Shown in pieces: positions 1 through 8,790 of a stretch of DNA of 64,000 nucleotides. Under the pieces are notes generated by a model. The model saw only the letters and a program-made list of their open reading frames with translations, did no database searches and was not told the origin of the DNA. Origin of the DNA: Paenibacillaceae bacterium (lineage in GTDB: Bacteria > Bacillota > Bacilli > Paenibacillales > Paenibacillaceae); assembly GCA_900766135.1 (NCBI GenBank), contig CAAFUF010000002.1, forward strand, positions 3,711-67,710. Reading direction: 5' to 3'. The first letter of the stretch is position 1, and every line of letters begins with the position of its first letter. A program made the position numbers and the translations under genes.

Positions 1-194
1 ACGTTTAACGACGCGGTATTGGTCAAGCTGGAGCTGCTATTGTATAAAGTGACGAAAAGGCCTTGAGTTTTTTGTGCAGTTTGTGGATGGATGGGTGGAC
101 TCCTATCGACTAATATATAAATATAAAATGTATCCGATTTCATAAAGGTCATATAACCCTTAACACCAAATTTATTTAATGGGAGGCCACACAC

Positions 195-1316
195 ATGGCA
201 GGCGTACGCTTAGAACACATTTTCAAAAAATATCCGGGTGCTGCAAAAGCAACCGTAGAAGACATCAATCTTGATATTGCGGATAAAGAGTTCCTCGTGC
301 TGGTTGGTCCGTCTGGTTGCGGTAAATCCACGACCCTTCGGATGATCGCGGGTTTGGAAGAAATTACGGAAGGTAAATTGTACATCGGCGACCGCGTCGT
401 GAACGACGTTGCTCCGAAAGACCGCGACATCGCGATGGTATTCCAATCCTACGCGCTGTATCCGCACATGAACGTTTATCAAAACATGGCGTTCGGTTTG
501 AAACTTCGTAAAGTGAAGAAAGACGAAATCGACCAACGCGTTCGAGAAGCTGCAAAAATCCTCGATATCGAGCATTTGCTGGATCGCAAACCTAAAGCTC
601 TTTCCGGTGGTCAACGTCAACGGGTTGCCTTGGGCCGCGCGATTGTCCGCGATCCTCAAGTGTTCCTGATGGACGAACCGCTTTCCAACTTGGATGCTAA
701 ATTGCGCGGTCAAATGCGCGCCGAAATCACGAAACTGGTTAAACGTTTGGAAACGACTTGCATCTACGTAACACATGACCAAATCGAGGCCATGACGATG
801 GGTGACCGGATCGTGGTTATGCACGACGGTATCATTCAACAAGCAGCTTCTCCTGAAGAGCTGTACAACCAACCAGGCAACATCTTCGTAGCTGGCTTTA
901 TCGGTTCTCCTACGATGAACTTCGTAAACGGTACTCTGGCAGAAGAAGCCGGTACAGTTCGTTTCAAAGCTAACAACATGGACGTTGTTGTGCCTCAAGG
1001 CAAAGCAACCGTTCTGAAAGAAAAAGGCTACATCGGCAAAGAAGTCATCATGGGTATTCGTCCTGAGGACATCCATGAAGAGCCAGTATTCCTGGAAGCT
1101 TCGCCGCAAACTGCGTTCACCGCTAACGTGTACCTGACGGAGAACCTGGGTCACGAAATGCAATTGTACTTGAACGGTGCTGGCGGCGACGGCCTGATCG
1201 CTCGCGTAGACGGCCGCTCCAATACGCGTGAAGGCGACAATGTTAAACTGGCGATCGATATGAACAAAATTCATATCTTCGACAAAGAAACAGAACGCAA
1301 CGTATTCTTCAGCTAA
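195..1316 (+). CDS. msmX: ABC sugar-importer ATPase, MsmX/UgpC/MalK type
   Basis: This 373-residue cytoplasmic ATPase energises CUT1 sugar importers. It has a Walker A motif GPSGCGKST near residue 38, an ABC signature LSGGQRQRV near 135, a Walker B segment ending MDEPLSNLDA, and the H-loop YVTHDQ. A C-terminal TOBE/OB regulatory domain follows from about residue 235, the usual MalK architecture. A GGGAGG ribosome binding site at 181-186 precedes the ATG. It stands alone: no permease or binding protein is adjacent and a terminator follows directly. This fits the shared MsmX ATPase of Bacillus that serves several transporters. Two importers in this window (25503-28806 and 55081-58664) have no ATPase, so it is a plausible partner, but that pairing is inference. 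The upstream 194 bases are AT-rich with no promoter I can fix. Confidence 0.93.
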   Translation: MAGVRLEHIFKKYPGAAKATVEDINLDIADKEFLVLVGPSGCGKSTTLRMIAGLEEITEGKLYIGDRVVNDVAPKDRDIAMVFQSYALYPHMNVYQNMAFGLKLRKVKKDEIDQRVREAAKILDIEHLLDRKPKALSGGQRQRVALGRAIVRDPQVFLMDEPLSNLDAKLRGQMRAEITKLVKRLETTCIYVTHDQIEAMTMGDRIVVMHDGIIQQAASPEELYNQPGNIFVAGFIGSPTMNFVNGTLAEEAGTVRFKANNMDVVVPQGKATVLKEKGYIGKEVIMGIRPEDIHEEPVFLEASPQTAFTANVYLTENLGHEMQLYLNGAGGDGLIARVDGRSNTREGDNVKLAIDMNKIHIFDKETERNVFFS

Positions 1317-1333
1317 ACCGTTACGCGATGAAG

Positions 1334-1359
1334 AAACCGCCCTTCGGGGCGGTTTTTTT
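1334..1359 (+). terminator. Rho-independent terminator after msmX
   Basis: A GC-rich inverted repeat (AAACCGCCC / GGGCGGTTT) with a short TTC-type loop is followed by a run of T. It lies 18 bases after the stop codon. Confidence 0.9.
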
Positions 1360-1573
1360 GTTAAACGGAAGAAATGGCAGCTTCGGGGCCGGAACCTGGG
1401 CTGCTTCTGGGGGCAATGATTGATTTACGGGACAATTTCCTTTACGATGAATACATTGAGTGATCCTGTAACAAGATGAATGAATGCCGTTTAGGCAGCT
1501 TATATTGGAGCCGGAGCAAGCTTTGAGACGGGCAACCTCGTCTGGGATACCGGCAGGGGAAAGGAAGAGCACC

Positions 1574-2515
1574 ATGGCTAAAAAAGTGAAAGTATCCGAA
1601 TTGGTCAACCAGTTCGGGCTCGAGGTGGTTTCCGGCGAGCAGGGCTTAAAGCGTCCGATTACGGTCGACGATCTATATCGTCCGGGCCTGGAGATGGCCG
1701 GTTATTTTGAATACCATCCGCCGGAGCGCGTTCAGATTCTGGGTAAAACGGAACTCGCTTTCTTCGAGATGCTTCCGGAGAAGGAGCGCAGAGACCGAAT
1801 GGAACGGCTCTGCAGCAGCGAAGAGACGCCGTGCATTATCGTCACCCGGTCTTGGGATGTCCCGGAAGAATTAATCGAAATTAGTTCCGAGAAGCAGATC
1901 CCGGTACTTCGCAGCAGCATGGCGACTACCATCCTGTCCAGCCGGATCACGAGTTTCCTGGAACGGAAGCTGGCGCCTACGGCGACCATTCACGGGGTTC
2001 TCGTCGACGTTTACGGCGTAGGGATGCTGATTACCGGCAGCAGCGGGATCGGAAAAAGCGAAACTGCACTCGAACTGGTAAAGCGCGGTCATCGTTTAAT
2101 TGCGGACGATGCCGTGGAAATCCGGCAAACGTCGGATAACCAACTGCATGGTTCGGCACCCGAACTGATTCGTCACCTGCTGGAAATCCGCGGCGTCGGG
2201 ATCATTAACGTCATGACGTTGTTTGGCGCCGGGGCCATCCGCAACAACAAACGGATTACGCTGGTGGTGAAGCTGGAAGCCTGGCAACAGGAGAAGCAGT
2301 ATGACCGACTGGGGCTGGATGAAGAAACAACGCGAATCATCGATACCGATGTGCCGCTGGCAACGATTCCGGTACGCCCCGGACGGAACTTGGCCGTAAT
2401 CATCGAGGTGGCCGCGATGAACTTCCGTTTGAAGCGAATGGGATATAACGCCGCGCTGCAGTTTACGACCAAACTGACCGAGACGATTGCGGAAGATATC
2501 GACGATTTGGATTAG
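1574..2515 (+). CDS. hprK: HPr kinase/phosphorylase
   Basis: HprK phosphorylates and dephosphorylates Ser46 of HPr/Crh, controlling CcpA-dependent catabolite repression. The protein has 313 residues, the normal family length. An N-terminal domain covers about 1-130. The kinase domain carries the P-loop GSSGIGKS at 155-162, the ADDAVEI acidic motif near 177, and the family signature EIRGVGIINV near 204. The ATG at 1574 was chosen because AGGAAG lies 6 bases upstream and the protein then starts at the usual family position; an upstream in-frame ATG at 1484 would add 30 unlikely residues. It heads hprK-lgt-ppaX-acyltransferase, the same order as in Bacillus subtilis. Confidence 0.96.
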   Translation: MAKKVKVSELVNQFGLEVVSGEQGLKRPITVDDLYRPGLEMAGYFEYHPPERVQILGKTELAFFEMLPEKERRDRMERLCSSEETPCIIVTRSWDVPEELIEISSEKQIPVLRSSMATTILSSRITSFLERKLAPTATIHGVLVDVYGVGMLITGSSGIGKSETALELVKRGHRLIADDAVEIRQTSDNQLHGSAPELIRHLLEIRGVGIINVMTLFGAGAIRNNKRITLVVKLEAWQQEKQYDRLGLDEETTRIIDTDVPLATIPVRPGRNLAVIIEVAAMNFRLKRMGYNAALQFTTKLTETIAEDIDDLD

Positions 2516-2526
2516 GAGCGTGAACG

Positions 2527-3567
2527 ATGGGCACTTTGTTATTGGACCCGATCGCATTTTCCATCGGGGGCTTGAAAGTACACTGGTATGGCCTGATTCT
2601 GGGGAGCGCTGCTTTAATCGGCCTTCTGTTAGCCGTATGGGAAGGGAAGCGGTTCCGCATCCCTCAGGAATTTTTTATGGACTTGCTGTTGCTGGGAGTG
2701 CCATCGGCGATAATCGCCGCGCGGATTTATTACGTCGCGTTTATGTGGGACGATTACAAGAATAACTTCTGGGATGTCTTTAAAATCTGGAATGGCGGGA
2801 TCGCCATCTACGGGGCGCTGATCGGCGCGATCATTTGCGCGGTGATCTTTGTTCGGCGCCGGGGTTATAACTTCTGGCGGATCGCCGATATCTGCGCACC
2901 TTCGCTGATTATCGGGCAAATGATTGGACGCTGGGGGAACTTCGTCAATCAGGAAGCTTACGGCGGGCCGACGACGGAAGAATTCTTACGAAATAACCTG
3001 CACCTGCCTTCGTTTATCGTCAATCAAATGAACGTGCAGGGGACGTTCCATCACCCGACGTTTTTGTATGAATCGCTGTGGAACTTGGCGGGGCTGATCC
3101 TGCTTCTGATCTTGCGCAGACAGAAATTTCTGCGGTCTGGAGAATTGTTCGCATCGTATTTCATCTGGTATTCGATCGGACGGTTCTTCATCGAAGCGCT
3201 GCGGACCGACAGCTTGGCATTCCAAGGGGCTGCCTGGCTTGCGTCGTTCGTGAACGGGTTATGGTCGCCGATGACCTGGTTCGGCTTTGAACAAGGGTAT
3301 CTGGCGCCGTCTTACGGCAACGTCCGTATTTCTCAGCTGCTGGCCATTGGTATTGTGATTGCGGCAATTATCTTCATTATTGTGCGCCGCCGCACGGTAC
3401 GCGACCTTCCGTTCTATAGCGATCCCATTACATCTACAAAAGTCGCGGCTGCGGAAGCCTTGCCGGGGACAGCCGGAGCGGCCGAAGCGGGGAAGGCAGA
3501 ACCGGTTAAGCCGACAGAGACGACCATGGAGGAGCTGCCGGGAGTTCCGGAAGAGAAAAAGGAGTAG
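2527..3567 (+). CDS. lgt: Prolipoprotein diacylglyceryl transferase
   Basis: Lgt transfers diacylglycerol from phosphatidylglycerol to the lipobox cysteine of prolipoproteins, the first step of lipoprotein maturation at the membrane. The 346-residue protein has about seven hydrophobic segments and the Lgt signature around GRWGNFVNQEAYGG near residues 134-147, with GGIAIYG near 90. It is longer than typical family members (about 270-290) because of a hydrophilic Ala/Glu/Pro-rich C-terminal tail of about 50 residues after the last membrane segment. The start lies 11 bases after hprK, with GGAGCG as ribosome binding site. Several lipoproteins in this window (25503, 44225, 57018) are potential substrates. 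Confidence 0.95.
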   Translation: MGTLLLDPIAFSIGGLKVHWYGLILGSAALIGLLLAVWEGKRFRIPQEFFMDLLLLGVPSAIIAARIYYVAFMWDDYKNNFWDVFKIWNGGIAIYGALIGAIICAVIFVRRRGYNFWRIADICAPSLIIGQMIGRWGNFVNQEAYGGPTTEEFLRNNLHLPSFIVNQMNVQGTFHHPTFLYESLWNLAGLILLLILRRQKFLRSGELFASYFIWYSIGRFFIEALRTDSLAFQGAAWLASFVNGLWSPMTWFGFEQGYLAPSYGNVRISQLLAIGIVIAAIIFIIVRRRTVRDLPFYSDPITSTKVAAAEALPGTAGAAEAGKAEPVKPTETTMEELPGVPEEKKE

Positions 3568-3574
3568 CAACCGC

Positions 3575-4228
3575 ATGATAGACACCGTGTTATTTGATCT
3601 GGATGGAACGATCATCAATACGAATGAACTGATTATTACGACATTTATGCATGTCATCGAGAAGAACGGTTTGAAGCCGCATACCCGGGAAGAAATCATC
3701 CCGCATATGGGCATGACGCTGGAGCATCAGCTGCAAATTTTCTCGGGGCGAGAGGATGTGGCGGAGCTGGTGGCGGATTACCGGAAATATAACCGGGAAC
3801 GCCATGATGAGCTGATCCGCGATTTTCCGCATGTGAAAGAAGTGATCTCTAGTCTGTACGAGCAGGGGATCACGATGGGGATCGTCACGACGAAGATCAA
3901 GGAGACGACGTTGCTCGCCTTGAACATGTTCGGGTTGAAACCGTATATGAAGTCGATCGTGACGGTGGAGGACGTGAAGCATCCCAAACCGCATCCCGAG
4001 CCGATTCTGACGGCGATGCGCGAGCTGAACGCCGATCCGGCGCGAACGCTGATGGTTGGCGACAGCGCGGCCGATCTGCAATGCGCGAAGGCCGCGGGCG
4101 TACATGCTGCCGGCGTGGCCTGGTCGTTAAAAGGCGAGTCGATGCTGCGCAAGTATGATCCTGACTATATCCTCCAGGATATGACCGATCTCTACGGAAT
4201 CCTAGGCTTGGAGCCGGTGAGACCGTGA
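3575..4228 (+). CDS. ppaX: HAD-family pyrophosphatase PpaX
   Basis: PpaX hydrolyses the pyrophosphate released when HprK dephosphorylates Ser-P HPr, so it is functionally tied to the upstream gene. The 217-residue length matches the family. HAD motif I is FDLDGTIINTN at about 6-16, motif II/III residues include TTKIKET near 105 and KPHPEP near 133, and motif IV is VGDSAADLQCA near 160. The ATG at 3575 was chosen because AAAGGAG inside the end of lgt gives good spacing and the protein starts at the HAD motif; an in-frame ATG far upstream would run through lgt. Its stop overlaps the next start by four bases. Confidence 0.92.
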   Translation: MIDTVLFDLDGTIINTNELIITTFMHVIEKNGLKPHTREEIIPHMGMTLEHQLQIFSGREDVAELVADYRKYNRERHDELIRDFPHVKEVISSLYEQGITMGIVTTKIKETTLLALNMFGLKPYMKSIVTVEDVKHPKPHPEPILTAMRELNADPARTLMVGDSAADLQCAKAAGVHAAGVAWSLKGESMLRKYDPDYILQDMTDLYGILGLEPVRP

Positions 4229-4716
4229 GACGAGTCAAGCGTTATCCGGTCGAAGGGCCCAACGCACTCTGGCAGCTGTACCGGACGGTCAGCCCCTGGA
4301 AGGGCGTCCGCAATTTTATTTTCATCCAGATCGCCCGGTACTGCCCGATTCTTGCCGTCAAGAACGCGATTTATCGGCGGGTGCTTGGCATGAAGGTGGG
4401 GGAGCACACCGCGTTTGGGCTGATGGTGATGGTGGATGTGTTTTTTCCGGAGCTGATTATAATTGGCCGGAATTCGGTGATCGGGTACAACACGACGATC
4501 CTCGCTCACGAATATCTGATCAAGGAATACCGGCTGGGCGAAGTGCGGATCGGCGACGAGGTGATGATCGGGGCGAACAGCACGATTCTCCCCGGCGTCA
4601 CGATTGGAAACGGAGCGGTCGTTGCTGCCGGGTCCGTGGTACATAAGGATGTGGCTCCCGGAACCTTTGTCGGCGGCAATCCGCTGCGGGTGTTGGAGCG
4701 GAAGAATCCTAGCTGA
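4225..4716 (+). CDS. Hexapeptide-repeat acyltransferase (YvoF-like)
   Basis: A 163-residue left-handed beta-helix protein of the acetyltransferase (LbH) type. Imperfect hexapeptide repeats run from about residue 70 to 150, with stretches such as IIGRNSVIG, IGDEVMIGANSTIL, VTIGNGAVVAAGSVV and a closing GGNPLRVL, typical of O-acetyltransferases. The GTG start overlaps the ppaX stop as GTGA, so translation is probably coupled. The position after ppaX equals that of yvoF in Bacillus. The acyl acceptor is unknown; a cell-envelope sugar is the usual guess for this family. Confidence 0.85.
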   Translation: MRRVKRYPVEGPNALWQLYRTVSPWKGVRNFIFIQIARYCPILAVKNAIYRRVLGMKVGEHTAFGLMVMVDVFFPELIIIGRNSVIGYNTTILAHEYLIKEYRLGEVRIGDEVMIGANSTILPGVTIGNGAVVAAGSVVHKDVAPGTFVGGNPLRVLERKNPS

Positions 4717-4823
4717 AGCAAGCGTGTCTCATGTCATAAGGAGCTCGAAGTGGCGGTGCTGCCCAGCAGCTTTGTTTCATGGATCGGTAATCCGCTGTCT
4801 CTAAGCACACACAGTGCGAATGC

Positions 4824-5010
4824 GCTAACGCTGATCAGGAACGCTATGGTGGCGAGTTCGGCGCTGTAGAAATTCTAACGACGTTGAGCAACGCTATTTG
4901 GAGGAAAACCCCTGATTTCGGCGGCAGAAGGAGACAATAAGCATTGTGATCCGCGTTAGAGTCTTAAAAGGTTGATTTTGGCAAATATAAGCTTTGTGGT
5001 AAGCGTTAGA
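4824..5010. repeat. Four-unit palindromic repeat element, copy 1 (187 bp)
   Basis: This lies in the 462-base gap between two convergent genes and holds no ORF of interest. Two forward units (CTAACGCTG… at 4824 and TCTAACGACG… at 4874) are followed by two reverse units ending GCGTTAGA at 4960 and 5010. The pitch is exactly 50 bases in each pair and inner-start to inner-end is 87. The same geometry recurs six more times in this window. Aligned unit by unit, it resembles the reverse complement of the copy at 52025. Confidence 0.8.
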
Positions 5011-5128
5011 GGCTAAGCTGTAAACGGCCGTTCCTCGGGGGGAAAGAAGTCCGCAGGCATGAGGAGCGGCGACGACGCAGCGGAGAAAATCCGAAGTCTA
5101 CGCGGCAGCACGGACCACAGCGTAAAGA

Positions 5129-5174
5129 AAGGCGGTCTCGAACCCGGCAACTCGCCGGTCGGGACCGCTTTTTG
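5129..5174. terminator. Bidirectional terminator between convergent genes
   Basis: A long stem (GGCGGTC … GACCGC, with inner CCGGC/GCCGG) is followed by T's on the plus strand and, less strongly, T's on the minus strand. It can end the acyltransferase operon and the minus-strand sigma/anti-sigma operon. Confidence 0.75.
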
Positions 5175-5178
5175 CGTA

Positions 5179-6585
5179 TTAGTTGAGTGAGAGAGGGATC
5201 TTGAATTGTTGAGGCTTGTAGTCCAAGGTTTCCGTCAGTGTAAAGTTTAGCGGTTGGGGATATTGCCGCGACTCCAGTTTGAAGCTGATCGTTTCCGCCT
5301 CGCCGTCAAGACGATACGAAGGAGAGCCGTTTTCCCTCAAAATCCGATTGGAGGTTCCTTCGTCATCCGTAAAATAATCATCAAGGTGGTAAGGCAGCGC
5401 TATTTTGGATTCGGGATTTTTGTTCATATGAAAGCGAACCTCCAGGGATTGTTCACCGGGAACAACTTCAATCTTCTCCACGGCCGGGTTTGGAGTGATG
5501 AGTTGTTTTTTGTCTGTATCAACCGCGAGATTCAATGTTCTTGAAACCGGGGTTCCAAAACCGTCGATTTGGAGCGTAACTTCGTTCCAATCCGTGTAAT
5601 AAAGGCTTTCAAAGTCAATCCCCGTGAGATAAGGCGTCGAGATCTTCCCGGTCTCGTTTCCGTAATCGTAAAGAATGCCTCTGGATTTCGTGTATCGCCA
5701 AAATTGATCTTCCCGGTGCTCGCCCAGATACAGCTTGGCCTCGAGGTGATCCGTCATGGCTTTATCCACGCTTTTCTGCGGCTTAAACAGGAGCGTCGTG
5801 CTCAACGGCCGCAGGACCATGTGGTCAACGGTCATTTGCTTGCCGTAGAGGGTTGCGGTTTGATTCACGGGAATGGTCTTCTTCAAATTGGCATAAGGAC
5901 GACTGCTCCATTCGAAGGGGATCTTTGCACTAGTATTACCATTTATCGCTCTGGAATCTACAGCAAGGCCAGCTTGAGTCGGCGCATCTTGATCAAAGGT
6001 TATCTTAAAGTAGGTATGTTTGACATCCTTAGAATCAACAAATGATGTACCGCTTTGTCTAGGTAGGTTGATAAATATATTTCCATCCTTATCGATCAGA
6101 GAGCCATAAAAGTTATCGACAGCTTTTACATCCTCAGGATTGACCATCGAATAAAACACCACCACCGTCCGCCCATCGGCCAGCACGCCGTCGACGGTGA
6201 CCTTCGTTCCCGCCACTTCCGTCGACTTTCCAACCGGCTGGTATAAGCCGTGTTCGGCAGCCCGTTCCATCTCGGAGGTCATCAGGGACGAGACATAGCT
6301 CGGAACAGCGTCGTTCTGACTGGCTGTCGTGGGTGAAGATGAGCCGATTAACGGCCCCCCATTTTGCCAAACGAACAACAACAACAGGCAAACGGCCAGC
6401 GTCCCCGCCGCTCCGGCTGTCCAGGCCAGCCCCCGGCGCAGCTGCCATTTGCCTCGCAGGGTTTTCCCCTTGTCCAGACCACGTCGGATCGCAGCGTCCA
6501 GTTTCTCATCCCGGACCTGCTTCTCGGCTAGACGAACCCCGTCAAAATAACGAGCGAATAGCTGATTTTCCTCCTGATCAACCAT
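5179..6585 (-). CDS. DUF4179-type membrane protein, probable anti-sigma factor
   Basis: A 468-residue protein with an N-terminal cytoplasmic part of about 50 residues, one membrane segment at about 52-72, and a large extracytoplasmic beta-rich region. This matches DUF4179-family proteins encoded with ECF sigma factors, which are thought to hold the sigma at the membrane until a stress signal. The ATG at 6585 was chosen because GGGAGGTG lies 9 bases upstream; it overlaps the sigma-factor stop by 8 bases, so expression is probably coupled. The signal sensed is unknown. The anti-sigma role is inferred from context and topology. Confidence 0.78.
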   Translation of the reverse strand: MVDQEENQLFARYFDGVRLAEKQVRDEKLDAAIRRGLDKGKTLRGKWQLRRGLAWTAGAAGTLAVCLLLLFVWQNGGPLIGSSSPTTASQNDAVPSYVSSLMTSEMERAAEHGLYQPVGKSTEVAGTKVTVDGVLADGRTVVVFYSMVNPEDVKAVDNFYGSLIDKDGNIFINLPRQSGTSFVDSKDVKHTYFKITFDQDAPTQAGLAVDSRAINGNTSAKIPFEWSSRPYANLKKTIPVNQTATLYGKQMTVDHMVLRPLSTTLLFKPQKSVDKAMTDHLEAKLYLGEHREDQFWRYTKSRGILYDYGNETGKISTPYLTGIDFESLYYTDWNEVTLQIDGFGTPVSRTLNLAVDTDKKQLITPNPAVEKIEVVPGEQSLEVRFHMNKNPESKIALPYHLDDYFTDDEGTSNRILRENGSPSYRLDGEAETISFKLESRQYPQPLNFTLTETLDYKPQQFKIPLSLN

Positions 6586-7102
6586 AATACAATTCACCTC
6601 CCACATTCATATGGCGGCGCAGTTGCTTTAGCCCTTGATGCAGCCAGGTCTTGACGGTCCCCTCCGGACAATCGAGCACCCGGGCGATCTCCGCAAGGGT
6701 CATGTCTTGGTAATACTTCAGCGTCAAGACATGGCGGTATTTCGGCTTCAACCGGTCCAGGGCCGAATCCAGATCCATTTTGAATACGCTGACCATTTCC
6801 CCGGTCGACTGCACCGTCTCCGCCACGTACGGAAGAACCCGTTTCCGCCGTTTGAGCTCGTCGATGCAGCAGTTGATCAGAATCCGGATCAGCCAAGGGA
6901 TGAAGGCTTCGGGATCCTTTAAGCGCCGGCACTTGATCCAAGCCTTGCAGACCGTTTCCTGTATGGCTTCCAGGGTGTCCGATTCGTTGCGCAGGTAGCT
7001 GTAGGCGATGCCGTAGAGCTTTCGCCGTTGCATGGATATCAACTGATAAAAGGCTTGTTCGTCTCCGCTGCAGGCAGCGGCAGCCCATTCTCTCTCTTCC
7101 AA
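6578..7102 (-). CDS. ECF-type RNA polymerase sigma factor
   Basis: A 174-residue sigma-70 family protein of the short ECF class. Region 2 spans about 20-90 (AFYQLISMQRRKLYGIAYSY … ETVCKAWIKC … WLIRILINCCIDELKRR) and region 4 about 110-165 (LKPKYRHVLTLKYYQDMT … EGTVKTWLHQGLKQLRR), a helix-turn-helix that would bind the -35 element. Translation starts at TTG 7102 with AAGGGG upstream; this gives the expected family start. It is followed by its membrane partner. A matching ECF promoter lies upstream, suggesting autoregulation. The regulon is not visible from here. Confidence 0.9.
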   Translation of the reverse strand: MEEREWAAAACSGDEQAFYQLISMQRRKLYGIAYSYLRNESDTLEAIQETVCKAWIKCRRLKDPEAFIPWLIRILINCCIDELKRRKRVLPYVAETVQSTGEMVSVFKMDLDSALDRLKPKYRHVLTLKYYQDMTLAEIARVLDCPEGTVKTWLHQGLKQLRRHMNVGGELYYG

Positions 7103-7178
7103 AGCGGGCCCCTTCCTTCCCCATGTAAAATGCAGCGAACAGGGATTACCGGCCGGTAATTTGATTCCCTATGTTTAG

Positions 7179-7203
7179 GACGGCGAAGAAGGCCAAACGG
7201 TTT
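7179..7203 (-). promoter_or_regulatory. Candidate ECF sigma autoregulatory promoter
   Basis: On the minus strand an AAACC -35-like element is followed, after 16 bases, by CGTC. That is the usual AAC-N16-CGTC spacing of Firmicute ECF promoters. It lies about 75 bases upstream of the sigma-factor start codon and overlaps the divergent sigma-A promoter. Confidence 0.5.
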
Positions 7204-7229
7204 TACGATAGGCCATCTTCTGGTATAGT
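7202..7229 (+). promoter_or_regulatory. Sigma-A-type promoter for the acyltransferase gene
   Basis: TTTACG, a 16-base spacer, and TATAGT. It is about 90 bases upstream of the GTG start at 7320. Confidence 0.55.
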
Positions 7230-7319
7230 GAAAAGAGCACTCGGTAGAAACTTTTGCCATAAACAGGCGTCTAGTACATAAATAAGGCTTCTTCTTAATT
7301 ATGAATAGGGGTTGGTTGA

Positions 7320-8537
7320 GTGAGCAAGGTGGTCAAGGAGCGTTTGCCGCAGCTGGACATCTTTCGGGCGTTAGCCATCATCAGCGTGATCCAGGTACAT
7401 GCTTCCTCGTTCGCGGCGGCGGAACAAGCATTGAATTCACCGGTCTACTACTTTTATAACTGGATGAACATTTTTTTCAAAATCGGTACCCCGTCTTTTA
7501 TCTTCCTAAGCAGTTTCGTGCTCTTCTACAATTACTACGATCAGCCGATTAGCCGCAGGCTGGTAAGCAAGTTCTACAAGAAACGCCTTACCTTTATCAT
7601 TTTGCCTTATTTGTTGGTCTCCTGCTGTTATTTCGTGCTGGTAGCGATCTACCGTCACGACTTCATCAATAATTCCAAGATGTATGAGCTGAAGTCGCTG
7701 GGGACGGCGCTATTGACCGGCACAGCCTACACCCACCTCTATTTCGTATTTATCAGCATTCAGTTCTATTTGTTGTTCCCGCTCTTCTTGTGGTTATTTC
7801 AATCCATACGCAATCACCGCGTGCTGCTCGCGCTTATTCTCCCCTGCGGTCTTGCCCTGCAATGGGGGTTCGTGTTCTGGAACAAATACGAGCTGCAGCT
7901 GCCGAACAAAGCGAGCTACGCGATTTCCTATATGGGGTACTACATGCTGGGTGCGGTATTGGCCATCTATTTCGGCAAAATCAAGGCCTGGCTTACAACG
8001 GAGTGGAAAGCGCTGCCGAAGGCTCAAAAGGGATGGACGACCGCATTGTGGACCAGTTGGTTGGTGACCGCCCTCGCTCATGTCCAGCTCTGGTATTCGT
8101 TCCGTCAGGGCCTCAGCTCGCCGAACTCCCTATGGTTCGAGCTGTTATGGAACGTGCACTCCTTATTTTCCGCGTTGGTGCTGATGAAGGCGGCCTTTTA
8201 TATCCACAGGAAAGGTTCGGCCTTTTGGCCCCGGGCATTGATCCGGCTAGGCGAACTCTCCTTCGGCATCTACCTGTTTCACCCGTTCGTGTTGCTCGTG
8301 TATCGACTCTTCTGGAGCGAACAGAGGTTGCCCGGCGCTTCGTTCGGTTATCTCGTTTATATCGTCGTCGGCTCCTTGGGAGCGTTGTTCCTTTCTTGGG
8401 GGTTCGTGCAGATCTGCTTCCGGCGGTTGCCCTTTGCGGCGTGGTTTCTCGGGAATGTTCCGGCTTCCTTGCGCAAAAATAAACCGTCCGGACGGCGGGA
8501 AAGCGGGCAAAGCCCCTCGGTTGGCGCGAATATGTGA
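7320..8537 (+). CDS. Membrane acyltransferase (acyltransferase_3 family)
   Basis: A 405-residue integral membrane protein with about ten hydrophobic segments. The N-terminus (LPQLDIFRALAIISVIQVHA) carries the R and H residues typical of acyltransferase_3/OatA-like proteins, which O-acylate cell-wall or exopolysaccharide sugars. No extracellular SGNH domain follows, so it is the membrane domain alone. GTG 7320 is preferred because AGGGG lies 8 bases upstream; the nearby ATG at 7301 is out of frame. It is a single-gene unit with its own promoter and terminator. The substrate cannot be told from sequence. Confidence 0.83.
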   Translation: MSKVVKERLPQLDIFRALAIISVIQVHASSFAAAEQALNSPVYYFYNWMNIFFKIGTPSFIFLSSFVLFYNYYDQPISRRLVSKFYKKRLTFIILPYLLVSCCYFVLVAIYRHDFINNSKMYELKSLGTALLTGTAYTHLYFVFISIQFYLLFPLFLWLFQSIRNHRVLLALILPCGLALQWGFVFWNKYELQLPNKASYAISYMGYYMLGAVLAIYFGKIKAWLTTEWKALPKAQKGWTTALWTSWLVTALAHVQLWYSFRQGLSSPNSLWFELLWNVHSLFSALVLMKAAFYIHRKGSAFWPRALIRLGELSFGIYLFHPFVLLVYRLFWSEQRLPGASFGYLVYIVVGSLGALFLSWGFVQICFRRLPFAAWFLGNVPASLRKNKPSGRRESGQSPSVGANM

Positions 8538-8551
8538 CTTCGGCGATCCCT

Positions 8552-8583
8552 ACCGGCCTGGGCGTTACCCGGCCGGTTTTTTT
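8552..8583 (+). terminator. Rho-independent terminator
   Basis: ACCGGCC / GGCCGGT stem with a 12-base loop followed by seven T's, right after the acyltransferase gene and before the his promoter. Confidence 0.85.
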
Positions 8584-8673
8584 GCGTTGTTCGGCGATCC
8601 GCAAGGGTTTTGACACCCGCTTGGGGAATACTTTAGTGCAGGCGAAATAGTAGGGACCACCGGGAACTAGCGA

Positions 8674-8703
8674 TTGACGGTCCGAAAGAAAATATGATAA
8701 AAT
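8674..8703 (+). promoter_or_regulatory. Sigma-A-type promoter of the his operon
   Basis: TTGACG, an 18-base spacer and TAAAAT, about 85 bases upstream of hisZ. I see no T-box, no His-codon leader peptide and no attenuator hairpin in the leader. Confidence 0.6.
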
Positions 8704-8790
8704 TGGGCTACTCTTTACTTTGGTAGTATGGTAGCACTTTAATATAATAAAGGAAATGAAACGAGAGAGAACAACGGTGAGGTGAAACAC

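Noticed and set aside
34..52. Partial unit of the ATTGTTG-type repeat at the window start
   Set aside because: Only a TTGTATAAAGTG match; too short and the rest of an element would lie outside the window.
8584..8790. T-box or His leader attenuator before hisZ
   Set aside because: No T-box motif, no run of His codons and no competing hairpins seen.
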